The notes beneath the pieces were generated by a model. It did not search any database. It was not told where the DNA came from and was given only the letters and a program-made list of their open reading frames with translations. A stretch of 17,578 bases of DNA from Clostridia bacterium. Lineage in GTDB: Bacteria; Bacillota_A; Clostridia; TANB77; CAG-508. Position numbers and translations under genes: made by a program. Each line of letters opens with the position of its first letter. Within the stretch, counting starts at the first letter, position 1. The stretch spans positions 1-17,578 of the forward strand of contig JAAWCC010000047.1 in the NCBI GenBank assembly GCA_022792975.1, written 5' to 3'. This document shows, piece after piece, positions 10,802 through 17,578 of the stretch.

Positions 10802-11545
10802 CTAAATTAAATTATTCATGTTATAAAGTCCATTTTCTTGAGTGGCAATAAATTTGCAAGCTTTGATTGCACCTTCTGCAAATACTGTTCTCGAATAAGA
10901 GGTATGTTTTATTTCAAAGGTGTCATTTAAACCAAAGAATTGTACTGTATGTTCTCCAACTATATTGCCACCTCTGATTGAGCTGATACCTATTTCATTT
11001 TCTTCTCTCTTTTGTGATAAATCATGCCTATTATATATATATTTCATTTTGCCACCTAGGGCTTCATTTATTGTATTTGCAAGCATTAAAGCTGTTCCAC
11101 TTGGGGCATCTACTTTGTTTTTGTGATGCGTTTCTGTTATCTCAATATCTGTGTTTGCAAAGAATGGGGCAATTTGTGCAATTACTTTGCACATTAGGTT
11201 TATGTCAAAAGACATATTAGAGGACCTAAATATAGGCAAAGTGTCACTGTATTTTTTAATAAGCTTTTCCTGCTCTTGATTAAAGCCAGTTGTAGCAATA
11301 ACAATTGGAATATGTTTTTCATTTGCAAATTTTAATATTTCTAAAGTAGCATGAGCATGAGAAAAGTCTATTATTACGTCAACTTTTTCTTGTATTTTAG
11401 AAATATCATTATATACAGGGAAGTTATCAATGTTACCTGCCTCTTGACCAAAGCCACAGACAAAGTTTAAATCTGGCTCTTTTTCTATACAAGAGATAAC
11501 TTCTTTTCCCATTCTTCCTAAAGCTCCGCTAACTAATATATCCAT
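10802..11545 (-). CDS. dapB: 4-hydroxy-tetrahydrodipicolinate reductase
   Basis: DapB reduces 4-hydroxy-tetrahydrodipicolinate to tetrahydrodipicolinate with NAD(P)H, in lysine and meso-diaminopimelate synthesis. 247 residues in one frame. Landmarks: Rossmann start VSGALGRMGKE, IDFSHAHATLE, IATTGFNQEQ, SSNMSFDINLM, and the signature ITETHHKNKVDAPSGTA with the catalytic His-His-Lys; C-terminal SIRGGNIVGEHTVQFFG. ATG at 11545, with a purine-rich GGTGAAGGG upstream. It lies 55 bases after purH on the same strand and is probably cotranscribed from the purH promoter. It contains no in-frame CGG and no frameshift; its one sense-strand CGG string spans AGC-GGA, so the gene is a second internal control. 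Confidence 0.96.
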   Translation of the reverse strand: MDILVSGALGRMGKEVISCIEKEPDLNFVCGFGQEAGNIDNFPVYNDISKIQEKVDVIIDFSHAHATLEILKFANEKHIPIVIATTGFNQEQEKLIKKYSDTLPIFRSSNMSFDINLMCKVIAQIAPFFANTDIEITETHHKNKVDAPSGTALMLANTINEALGGKMKYIYNRHDLSQKREENEIGISSIRGGNIVGEHTVQFFGLNDTFEIKHTSYSRTVFAEGAIKACKFIATQENGLYNMNNLI

Positions 11546-11600
11546 AAATTAAATTCCCTTCACCTTTTATATTACTTGATATGTAAAATTAGGAATTAAA

Positions 11601-13149
11601 TTAATGTTTAAAATGTCTCATTCCCGTAAAAATCATTGCAATTCCATATTCATTACATTTATCAATAGAATCTTGGTCGCGAATTGAACCACCAGGTTGT
11701 ACAATTGCTGTAATTCCAGCTTTATAGGCTTCTTCAACACAATCAGCAAAAGGGAAAAAGGCATCTGATGCAAGTATTGCACCATTTGTTACATTTTCAC
11801 CAATAAGCTCCTCAGAATGCTGGACACATTGTTTGACAGCCCAAATTCTATTAACCTGTCCGAGGACCAATTCCGATAGTTTGCTTATTTTTTGCTAAAA
11901 CAATACCATTAGACTTAGCAAATTTAACAACTTTAAGCCCAAACATCATATCCTCAAGCTCTTTATCAGTAGGTTTTCTATTAGTTACAACTTCATATCC
12001 ATCTAATAGCTTACTGTCAATAGTTTGAACAATAATTCCACCATTTATTTTCTTAATATCTAAAGCATTTTCAGGAGGTCTAACTGAGATTGTAGGAAGC
12101 TCTAAAAGTCTTAGATTTTTCTTTGTTTTTAATACCTCTAATGCTTCTTTTTCAAAAGAAGGAGCAACAATAACTTCTAAGAATATTTCCTTCATTTCCT
12201 CGGCCATTTTCAAAGTAACTTCTCTGTTGACTGTAACAATTCCACCAAAAATTGAAGTTTTATCAGCTTCAAAAGCTTTTTTCCAAGCCTCATATATATC
12301 ATTTCCAGCACCAACACCACAAGGATTTCCATGTTTACAAGCAACAACAGTTGGCTCATCAAATTCCTTTAACAATTCTAAAGCACCATGTGTATCATTT
12401 ATATTATTGAAAGAAAGCTCCTTTCCATTTAATTGAATAGCAGTAGTTAAAGAGCCTTCACATTTTCCTATTTCTTTATATAAAGCAGCTTTTTGGTGAG
12501 GATTTTCACCATATCTCATTTCTTGAACCTTCTCATATGTAAGAGTTAATGCATTTGGAAAGCTATCATCTTTTCTCTCAGATTTGAGATAATTACAAAT
12601 CATAGCATCATAATTTGCTGTATGCTCAAAGACTTTATTCATTAGATAAAACTTGGTATCAAGTGATACTTCTCCATTAGATTTCAATTCATTCAAAACG
12701 ATTTCATAATCTTTTGGGTCAGTTATAACTGTAACATCTTGATAGTTTTTCGCAGCACTTCTTAACATTGTTGGACCACCAATATCAATATTTTCAACAC
12801 ATTCGGCACGTGTCACATTGTCTTTTAATACAGTAGATTTAAAAGGATAAAGATTAACAATGACAAAATCAATTGTATCTACACCTAAATCCTCAAGCTG
12901 CTTCATATGATCTTCTTTTGACCTCATAGCAAGAATTCCCGCATGTACTTTTGGGTGAAGTGTTTTGACTCTTCCATCTAAACACTCAGGAAAACCTGTA
13001 AGCTCAGAAATTTCAATAGCATTTAAGCCATCCTCCTTAAGCTTTTTATAAGTACCACCAGTTGATATGATTTGGACACCTAAAGCTTCTAATTCTTTTG
13101 CAAACTCCGTAATACCTGTTTTATCAGATACGCTAATTAAAGCCTTCAT
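11601..13149 (-). CDS. purH: Bifunctional AICAR transformylase / IMP cyclohydrolase, one CGG recoding site
   Basis: PurH performs the last two steps of purine synthesis: formylation of AICAR with 10-formyl-THF, then ring closure to IMP. The start is the ATG at 13149 ([13 protein letters not shown]), 4 bases after GGAGGT; an in-frame ATG at 13161 would lie upstream of that SD and is rejected. Joined product 515 residues, normal. Landmarks: cyclohydrolase domain [40 protein letters not shown]; transformylase domain [52 protein letters not shown] and C-terminal SDAFFPFAD and [10 protein letters not shown]. Gly430 of GIGPGQ is produced by skipping C11862 on the coding (minus) strand. The shift is essential, because the C-terminal 86 residues complete the transformylase active site. 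Confidence 0.95.
11859..11862 (-). other. CGG +1 recoding site 21 (purH, minus strand)
   Basis: On the coding strand CCT-C-GGA: gives Gly430 of GIGPGQVNR. This is the only site in a minus-strand gene, and it obeys the same rule on the sense strand. Confidence 0.95.
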
Positions 13150-13184
13150 AGCTACCTCCATAAAATAAAATTAATACATGAAAC

Positions 13185-13213
13185 ATTATACTACAAAATT
13201 TGCAAATTTTCAA
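13185..13213 (-). promoter_or_regulatory. Promoter of purH-dapB
   Basis: Minus-strand -35 TTGAAA (13213-13208), 17-base spacer, perfect -10 TATAAT (13190-13185), about 36 bases before purH ATG. The leader is too short for a purine riboswitch, and I see none. Confidence 0.8.
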
Positions 13214-13227
13214 GGGAAAATTAAAAA

Positions 13228-13269
13228 GCCTTGGGCGGGGGCTATATATACTAGTCCCCGCCCAAAGGC
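13228..13269 (-). terminator. Strong terminator of the small GC-rich gene
   Basis: Minus-strand arms GCCTTTGGGCGGGG and CCCCGCCCAAGGC pair with one bulge around an AT-rich loop and are followed by TTTTTAATTTT. The stem is far GC-richer than anything else in the window, matching the gene it terminates. Confidence 0.88.
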
Positions 13270-13296
13270 CAATTCAATTGGAGTCAGAGTCCATGC

Positions 13297-13470
13297 TTAC
13301 TTGAGGGCTTTATTCTGGACAATGTACCAGAGACCGTCTGAGAAGTAGGTGGTCACCCCCTGAAGGTGAGAATACATAATCCGGATGGTGTCGTAGGCCT
13401 CGGTCTTGTCAAGATAGCCTGTGCCGTCCAAGAGTTGATACCGATCGGTATCAATGTTGATGTTAGCCAT
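13297..13470 (-). CDS. Small GC-rich protein, foreign-looking, with two in-frame CGG codons apparently read as Arg
   Basis: 57-residue product beginning MANINIDTDRYQLLDG and ending GLWYIVQNKALK; I do not recognise it. GGAGG at 13483-13479 precedes the ATG by 8 bases. Codon use is unlike the neighbours: AAC, ATC, ACC, GAC, GGC, GCC, GAG and AAG dominate. Codons 10 and 30 are in-frame CGG. Skipping C at codon 10 would give a 39-residue product of unlikely composition that ends at TGA, so the unshifted frame is preferred. It is aromatic-rich and acidic in its first half, with no signal peptide or membrane segment. It has its own promoter (13574-13546), two palindromes in its leader and a strong terminator, so it looks like an autonomous acquired cassette. 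Real-gene status is supported by the promoter, SD, ORF and terminator in order; function is unknown. Confidence 0.65.
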   Translation of the reverse strand: MANINIDTDRYQLLDGTGYLDKTEAYDTIRIMYSHLQGVTTYFSDGLWYIVQNKALK

Positions 13471-13490
13471 GGAATTTTCCTCCGTTTTTC

Positions 13491-13508
13491 TTCCTAATAC
13501 ATTAGGAA
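13491..13508 (-). repeat. Palindrome in leader of the small gene, proximal
   Basis: An 8-base perfect inverted repeat (TTCCTAAT / ATTAGGAA, 2-base spacer) lies 7 bases upstream of the SD, between promoter and start. It fits an operator better than a hairpin because the spacer is so short. Confidence 0.6.
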
Positions 13509-13518
13509 TTTATTTTGA

Positions 13519-13538
13519 GAATTGTATATCAACAATTC
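13519..13538 (-). repeat. Palindrome in leader of the small gene, distal
   Basis: A 7-base perfect inverted repeat (GAATTGT / ACAATTC, 6-base spacer) sits just downstream of the -10 element, where a repressor or an RNA hairpin could act on initiation. Confidence 0.6.
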
Positions 13539-13545
13539 TAACATA

Positions 13546-13574
13546 ATTATAACATATTTTACATAATTTTGCAA
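13546..13574 (-). promoter_or_regulatory. Promoter of the small GC-rich gene
   Basis: Minus-strand -35 TTGCAA (13574-13569), 17-base spacer, perfect -10 TATAAT (13551-13546). Confidence 0.72.
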
Positions 13575-13613
13575 TGGGGGACGGAGCATTTTGACATCAC
13601 TCTTGAAGGTTAG

Positions 13614-13868
13614 TCAATCATATGTCACACTTTTTTGAAAAAATATATATTTTAGGTACCTTATATTGCTATTCTTAGAATTCTTTATCAGTTTTAGTTC
13701 TTCTTCTGTATGTTGGTTTGGATGATAGTGTGGTCTTCTTGATTTATCCTCTAAGCTTTTTATACTTCCATCATACCTTGTTCTCCATCTATATATTGCT
13801 CTTCTACATTCTCCAAACTTTATTGCTGCTTTTGTTACATTATATTTATATGAAAATTTTACTACACA
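13614..13868 (-). pseudogene. Transposase/integrase N-terminal remnant (IS3/IS481-like helix-turn-helix)
   Basis: The minus strand is open for 84 codons without a usable start and reads KYNVTKAAIKFGECRRAIYR, then WRTRYDGSIKSLEDKSRRPH and PNQHTEEELKLIKN. This is the N-terminal HTH and linker (RSRRPH...H type) of DDE transposases of the IS3/IS481 group. Stops lie immediately upstream (TAA at 13871-13869), and the similarity ends near residue 70, after which a short unrelated tail reaches TGA. The catalytic DDE domain is absent, so this is a dead fragment. It lies between the GC-rich small gene and the nusA-operon promoter and marks a site of past insertion. No CGG occurs in it. Confidence 0.78.
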
Positions 13869-13896
13869 TTAAACTTACGGAAATTCAAAAAAAAGC

Positions 13897-13925
13897 TTGA
13901 CAAGGCTTAAAAAACAGTGTAAAAT
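13897..13925 (+). promoter_or_regulatory. Strong promoter of the rimP-nusA-infB operon
   Basis: Perfect -35 TTGACA (13897-13902), 17-base spacer and -10 TAAAAT (13920-13925). It is the best promoter in the window. It also explains why the TTG at 13897 is not a start codon. Confidence 0.85.
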
Positions 13926-13948
13926 TATAAATACAAATATGAGACTAG

Positions 13949-13973
13949 AAGCGTGGAAGCAAATTCCACGCTT
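13949..13973 (+). ncRNA. Leader hairpin upstream of rimP
   Basis: A perfect 10-bp stem (AAGCGTGGAA / TTCCACGCTT) with a GCAAA loop lies within about 25 bases of the expected transcript start and 25 bases before rimP ATG. Structured leaders in this position are known for nusA operons (rimP leader motif). There is no U-tract directly after it, so it is not a simple terminator. Its role here is inferred from position. Confidence 0.6.
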
Positions 13974-13998
13974 TGCCTATGTCTGGGAAGGAAAAAAT

Positions 13999-14455
13999 AT
14001 GGCGAATATAGAGGAAAAGTTTGAAGCCCTAATAAAGACAAAAATAGAAGAACTTGGGTATAATCTATATGATGTAGAATATACAAAGGAAGGGAAAAAC
14101 TACTTTTTAAGGATATATATAGACAGCAAAAATGGAATAAGCCTTACGGACTGTGAGAAAGTAACAGGAGAAATAAACGACATATTAGATAAGGCAGATT
14201 ATATAAAGGAAGGATATTTCTTAGAAGTATCTTCAACAGGCATAGAAAGAGTTTTAAGAAAAGATAAACACCTAGAGGGGGCAATAGGAGAAGAAATTGA
14301 AATAAAGCTATTTAAACCGATTGACAAACAAAAGATTATATCTCGGTGGTCTCAGGAGGTTTGACAAAGAAAAAATATATATACAAACAAACGAAGGCGA
14401 AAAAGAATTAGATAGGAGTCTAATTGCACAAATCAAAATAAAATATAATTGGTAA
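13999..14455 (+). CDS. rimP: Ribosome maturation factor RimP, one CGG recoding site
   Basis: RimP assists 30S subunit maturation. Joined product 151 residues, typical. Landmarks: LGYNLYDVEYTKEGKNYFLR (about 19-38), IYIDSKNGISLTDCEKV, LEVSSTGIERVLRKDKH, and a C-terminal SH3-like domain in which the shift at 14344 supplies Gly116 of IISGGLRRFDKE; the frame ends IAQIKIKYNW. The ATG at 13999 follows GGAAGGA. Without the shift, translation would stop within seven codons and lose the last 36 residues. First gene of the operon. Confidence 0.93.
14344..14347 (+). other. CGG +1 recoding site 22 (rimP)
   Basis: TCT-C-GGT: gives Gly116; the shifted frame restores a normal-length RimP C-terminal domain. 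Confidence 0.9.
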
Positions 14456-14487
14456 AAGTAAGTTCAAACAAGAAAGGATTGATTAAA

Positions 14488-15604
14488 GTGAAAGCAATTG
14501 ATAATAAGGAATTAGAGATAGCTTTAGAAGCATTAGAAAAAGAAAGAGGAATAAAAAAGGAATATTTGATGGAGCAAATTGAGATTGCTCTTATCACAGC
14601 ATATAAAAATAATTATAAAGATAGTGAAAATGTAAGAGTAGTAGTAGATAGAGCAACACGGAGAAACACATATATTTTCAGTAAAAGAGATAGTAGAAAA
14701 GTTAGAAGATCCAGTAACACAAATAACAAAAGAGGAGGCAGCAAAATATAGCAAACAACTTATGGTTGGAGATACAATTGACATAGAAATAAATCCTAGA
14801 AATTTTGGCAGAATTGCAGCACAAACAGCAAAACAAGTTATAATTCAAAAATTAAGAGAAGCAGAAAGAGATTTAGTATTTAGCGAATTTAATGAAAGAA
14901 AAGGTGAAATAGTATCAGGAATAGTACAAAAGGCAGATAGTGGAACAATTGTATTGGATTTAGGTAAACTAGAAGGAATAATGCCTACAAAAGAACAAAT
15001 ACCAACAGAGAAATATAAAGTAAATGATAAAGTTAAAGCATATGTTGTAGATGTTGTAAGAGGAACAAAGGGTGCACCTCAAGTTATAATTTCAAGAACA
15101 GCAGGAGACTTTGTTAAAAAGTTGTTTGAATTTGAAATACCAGAAATATATGAAGGCTTAATAGAAGTAAAAAGTGTATCAAGAGATCCAGGAAATAGAT
15201 GCAAGGTGGCAGTTCATGCACAAAATGAGAACATAGATCCAGTAGGTTCATGTGTAGGGCAAAAAGGGGTTAGAATTCAAAATATAATAAATGAATTAAA
15301 TGGTGAGAAAATAGATGTAATAGAATGGAATGAAGACCCAAGTATATTTATATCTTCAGCATTACTTCCAGCAAGAGTCATGGCAGTGGATATAAATGAA
15401 GAGGAAAAATCAGCAAGAGTAATTGTTCCAGATGACCAATTATCACTTGCAATTGGCAAATCTGGACAAAATGCAAGGTTAGCCGCAAGACTTACAAATT
15501 GGAAAATAGATATTAAGTCAGAAACACAATTTAGAGAGATGTTAACTAATATGCAAGAGGAAGGGGAACAAGAAGAAAATGCAGAAGAAGGAGTAGACAA
15601 ATAA
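14488..15604 (+). CDS. nusA: Transcription termination/antitermination factor NusA, one CGG recoding site
   Basis: NusA binds RNA polymerase and nascent RNA and modulates pausing, termination and antitermination. Start taken as GTG 14488, with AAAGGA at 14473-14478; the TTG at 14449 lies inside rimP and has no SD. Joined product 371 residues. N-terminal domain (to about 125) includes EKERGIKKEYLMEQIEIAL and, after the shift at 14659, ATGETHIFSVKEIVEKLEDP; the S1 domain follows (EIVSGIVQKADSGTIVLDLG), then KH1/KH2 with DPVGSCVGQKGVRIQNIINE and LSLAIGKSGQNARLAARLT. The acidic C-terminal tail is short. Skipping C14659 gives Gly58; conventional reading would leave 91 codons only. Confidence 0.94.
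14659..14662 (+). other. CGG +1 recoding site 23 (nusA)
   Basis: ACA-C-GGA: gives Gly58 of DRATGETHIF, a conserved TGE position in NusA N-terminal domains. Confidence 0.93.
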
Positions 15605-15618
15605 TATTGAAGGAAAAA

Positions 15619-15870
15619 ATGACAAGAACATGTATAGGCTGCAAAAATAAAAAAGAGAAGCAAGAATTAATTAGAATTGTTTGTAACAAAAACAATGAAA
15701 TAAACGTAGACTTAAAACAAAAACTAGAAGGAAGAGGAGCTTATATATGTAAAAATGAGCAATGTTTTGAAAAAGTGCAAAAGGGAAATAGACTAAAAAA
15801 TGCACTTAAGACAAATGTTAAAAATGAAAAATATGAGGAATTAAGAGGTGTGATATTTGACAGAAAGTGA
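15619..15870 (+). CDS. ylxR: YlxR family RNA-binding protein
   Basis: 83-residue member of the YlxR (DUF448) family found between nusA and infB in Bacillota. It shows the family's RTCIGCKNKKEKQELIRIV and GRGAYICKNEQCFEKV. The ATG at 15619 is preferred, with AAGGA just upstream; a TTG at 15607 is in frame but lacks an SD. It overlaps the next gene by 14 bases, so the two are translationally coupled. It has no in-frame CGG. Confidence 0.92.
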   Translation: MTRTCIGCKNKKEKQELIRIVCNKNNEINVDLKQKLEGRGAYICKNEQCFEKVQKGNRLKNALKTNVKNEKYEELRGVIFDRK

Positions 15871-16188
15871 AAAGGTTTTAGGAATACTTGGACTTGCAGC
15901 AAGGTCCCGGAAAAGTAATTTCGGGAATGGATGCAGTAACAGAAAGTGTGCAAAAACATAAAGCCAAGCTTGTGATTGTGGCACAAGATACATCTGAAAA
16001 ATCCAAGAAAAACATAAAATATGTTTGTACTAATAATGGAATAAGTGTAATAGAATTAAGTACGATAGAACTTTTAAGTCGTTCTATTGGAAAAAAGAAT
16101 AAGGCAATAATAGGCATAACAGATAAGAATTTTTCAGAGGGAATACTAGAAAAATGTAATCGGGGGTGATTTGCTATGGATAAAGTAA
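15857..16188 (+). CDS. ylxQ: Ribosomal L7Ae-like protein (YlxQ), two CGG recoding sites
   Basis: Small kink-turn RNA-binding protein of the L7Ae/L30e family, standard third member of the nusA-infB operon. Start TTG 15857 with AAGAGGTG upstream, overlapping ylxR. Joined product 109 residues: [17 protein letters not shown] (Gly18 from the shift at 15908), [18 protein letters not shown], then [20 protein letters not shown] and [19 protein letters not shown] second in-frame CGG at 16161 is followed by GGG TGA; skipping the C instead gives a short tail GGDLLWIK ending at TAA 16186-16188, overlapping infB by 13 bases. Ends resembling NGGD are common in this family, so the shifted C-terminus is favoured, but this last site is the least certain of the 25. 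Confidence 0.88.
15908..15911 (+). other. CGG +1 recoding site 24 (ylxQ)
   Basis: TCC-C-GGA: gives Gly18 of LAARSGKVISG, an invariant glycine of the L7Ae-like family. Confidence 0.94.
16161..16164 (+). other. CGG +1 recoding site 25 (ylxQ end), overlapping the infB SD
   Basis: AAT-C-GGG: shift gives [10 protein letters not shown]; no shift stops at TGA 16167-16169. The same bases GGGGGTGA serve as the infB ribosome binding site. Confidence 0.65.
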
Positions 16189-17578
16189 AAATACATGAAT
16201 TAGCAAAAAAATTAAAAAAATCTAGTAAAGAAATTATTGATATGGCAAGTAAGCTTGGAATTGAAATTAAAAGTCACTTGAGCACTATCGAGGGAGAGGA
16301 AGCGAGTAAAATAGAGAAAGAAATGTCAAAAGGAAAGAAAGAAAAGTTAGAAAAGAAGCAGGAGGATAAGAAGCAATCTAATAGCACACCTGTAATAATA
16401 AGACGTGAGGTTATTATTTCTGATGAGGAGCTTGCAAAACAGGAAGAAGAAAAGAAAGCAAAAAAAGAAGCACAAGAAAGAAAAGATGTTGGCTTTGTGG
16501 AAAGAAGCAAAAATAAAGAATATAATATTGTTTATAGAGATAAGCCATCAAAACCAATGACTGCAAGTGAACTATTTGGGTTTGCCTCAAAACAAAAAAA
16601 GGAAGAACCAAAAGAGGAGATAAAAAAAGAGGAAGTAAAAGAAGCACCAAAAGTAGAAGAAGCTAAAAAAATAGAAGAAGCAAAACCTCAAGCTCAAGAA
16701 CCTGAGCAAAGAGTAGAAGCTAGACAAGAGCAAAAAGCAAGCTTTAATAGGAATAATCAAGAAAGACGTAAGGACTTTAATAATAGAGACAATTATAATA
16801 ACCGTGAGCCTAGAGATAACCGTGGATATGGAAACAAGCCAAGGTTTGATAATCGTCAAAAAAACTTTAAGGAGGATAAATTCGGAGGAAATGCACACAA
16901 TAGAAATGACAGAAATGGAGGACAAAACAACGGATTTAGAAACAACCAAAATAGAGGCGATTTCAAAAATAGAAATAATAATGGCGATTTTAGAAATAAT
17001 AATAAAAGAATGCTTGACGAAAGAGGAATTGAAAAAAACATTAAAAATATTATGGCTCAAGACTTAGGAGAAAAAGAGAACACACGTGAATATAACAGAA
17101 ATATGGTTAAGCAAAAAAATAATAGCAAAAATTCAAGTGATGAAGCAAGACAAAGAAAGAACTCAAAATCAGGCAGAAATGAAGAATTTGATTCAGGAAA
17201 ATTGAGAAACTTAAAACAAGAAAATAAACTATCAAATATGTTTTCTGACCCAGAGGGAGGAATGCTTGATTACTATGATTTAACAACAGTAAGAGGAAAA
17301 AGAGGAAGAAAGAAAAATAACCCTGATGAGGAAAGAACAAAACAAAAAATCTTCAAACTTACAGAAATTACAATACCAGAAACAATTACAGTAAAGGATT
17401 TAGCACAAGAAATGAAAAAGACAACAGGAGAAATTGTTAAAAAATTATTAGATTATGGAATAATGGCAACAATAAACAATGATGTTGATTTTGATACAGC
17501 CTTCTTAATCGCACAAGATTTTGGAATTACAGCAATTAAAAAAGAGGTTGTAACAGAAGAAGATATTTTATTTGATGA
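16176..17578 (+). CDS. infB: Translation initiation factor IF-2, N-terminal part (runs off the window)
   Basis: IF-2 brings initiator tRNA to the 30S P site. The ATG at 16176 follows GGGGGTGA at 16162-16169. The visible 467 codons include the first IF2_N domain ([18 protein letters not shown], about 4-40), a long charged low-complexity linker with Lys/Glu runs then Asn/Arg/Asp/Gly runs (about 60-350), and a second IF2_N domain ([20 protein letters not shown], about 405-450). The GTPase domain lies beyond the window end. The Arg-rich linker uses AGA, AGG and CGT but no CGG; its two CGG strings (TTC-GGA and AAC-GGA) are out of phase and need no shift. Confidence 0.95.
   Translation, partial: MDKVKIHELAKKLKKSSKEIIDMASKLGIEIKSHLSTIEGEEASKIEKEMSKGKKEKLEKKQEDKKQSNSTPVIIRREVIISDEELAKQEEEKKAKKEAQERKDVGFVERSKNKEYNIVYRDKPSKPMTASELFGFASKQKKEEPKEEIKKEEVKEAPKVEEAKKIEEAKPQAQEPEQRVEARQEQKASFNRNNQERRKDFNNRDNYNNREPRDNRGYGNKPRFDNRQKNFKEDKFGGNAHNRNDRNGGQNNGFRNNQNRGDFKNRNNNGDFRNNNKRMLDERGIEKNIKNIMAQDLGEKENTREYNRNMVKQKNNSKNSSDEARQRKNSKSGRNEEFDSGKLRNLKQENKLSNMFSDPEGGMLDYYDLTTVRGKRGRKKNNPDEERTKQKIFKLTEITIPETITVKDLAQEMKKTTGEIVKKLLDYGIMATINNDVDFDTAFLIAQDFGITAIKKEVVTEEDILFD

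Noticed and set aside
13150..13161. PurH starting at ATG 13161
   Set aside because: It would place the GGAGGT SD inside the coding sequence; the ATG at 13149 gives the normal PurH N-terminus.
13150..13184. Purine riboswitch upstream of purH
   Set aside because: The leader after the promoter is only about 30 bases, too short for the aptamer.
13718..13900. Plus-strand open frame, hydrophobic 60 residues
   Set aside because: It is the antisense of the transposase remnant, has no SD and overlaps the -35 element.
13897..13999. RimP starting at TTG 13897
   Set aside because: TTGACA there is the -35 element of the operon promoter; the ATG at 13999 has an SD and matches the RimP N-terminus.
14449..14487. 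NusA starting at TTG 14449
   Set aside because: It lies within the end of rimP without an SD; GTG 14488 has AAAGGA at proper spacing and fits the NusA N-terminus.
16587..17060. Minus-strand open frame of 157 codons opposite infB
   Set aside because: It is a shadow of the Lys/Glu/Asn-rich IF-2 linker; the Ile/Phe/Ser-rich translation is typical of antisense low-complexity sequence.

Overview
The window is AT-rich DNA from a low-GC Bacillota, most likely an uncultured Clostridia-type bacterium. The reasons are the rimP-nusA-ylxR-ylxQ-infB gene order, a long-form ribosome hibernation factor, an AddB-type nuclease, strong AGGAGG ribosome binding sites and heavy use of AGA and GGA codons. No RNA polymerase, rRNA or tRNA gene is present to narrow this further.

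Layout: 119-716 hpf with its promoter; 822-9466 a plus-strand run of ogg, addB, a coaE-pgeF fusion, an unrecognised 507-residue repeat protein, an LD-carboxypeptidase and a type-4 uracil-DNA glycosylase; 9486-10740 a gltD-like oxidoreductase ending at a bidirectional terminator; 13149-10802 (minus) purH then dapB; 13470-13297 (minus) a small GC-rich foreign-looking gene with its own promoter and terminator; 13868-13614 (minus) a transposase remnant; 13897 onward a strong promoter, a leader hairpin and rimP-nusA-ylxR-ylxQ-infB, with infB running off the window.

The outstanding observation concerns decoding. Eleven of the fourteen native housekeeping-type genes look broken by single-base frameshifts, 25 in all. 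Every one is the same event: an in-frame CGG codon at which skipping the C (+1) restores the frame and yields a glycine (GGN). The 25 sites are the only in-frame CGG codons I found in these genes; CGG is never used as arginine in them. Many of the resulting glycines are family-invariant. The rule follows the coding strand (it also holds in minus-strand purH) and codon phase, which argues against a sequencing error or decay. The simplest reading is that CGG has lost its arginine meaning and CGGN is read as a four-base glycine codon, or triggers an efficient +1 shift. The nearest precedent I know is Perkinsus mitochondria, where AGG and CCC codons require +1 shifts throughout cox1; I know of no described bacterial equivalent. 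The only CGG codons apparently read as arginine are two in the GC-rich foreign-looking small gene.

Coordinates below give each recoded gene as one CDS from true start to true stop; protein lengths assume one skipped base per site.
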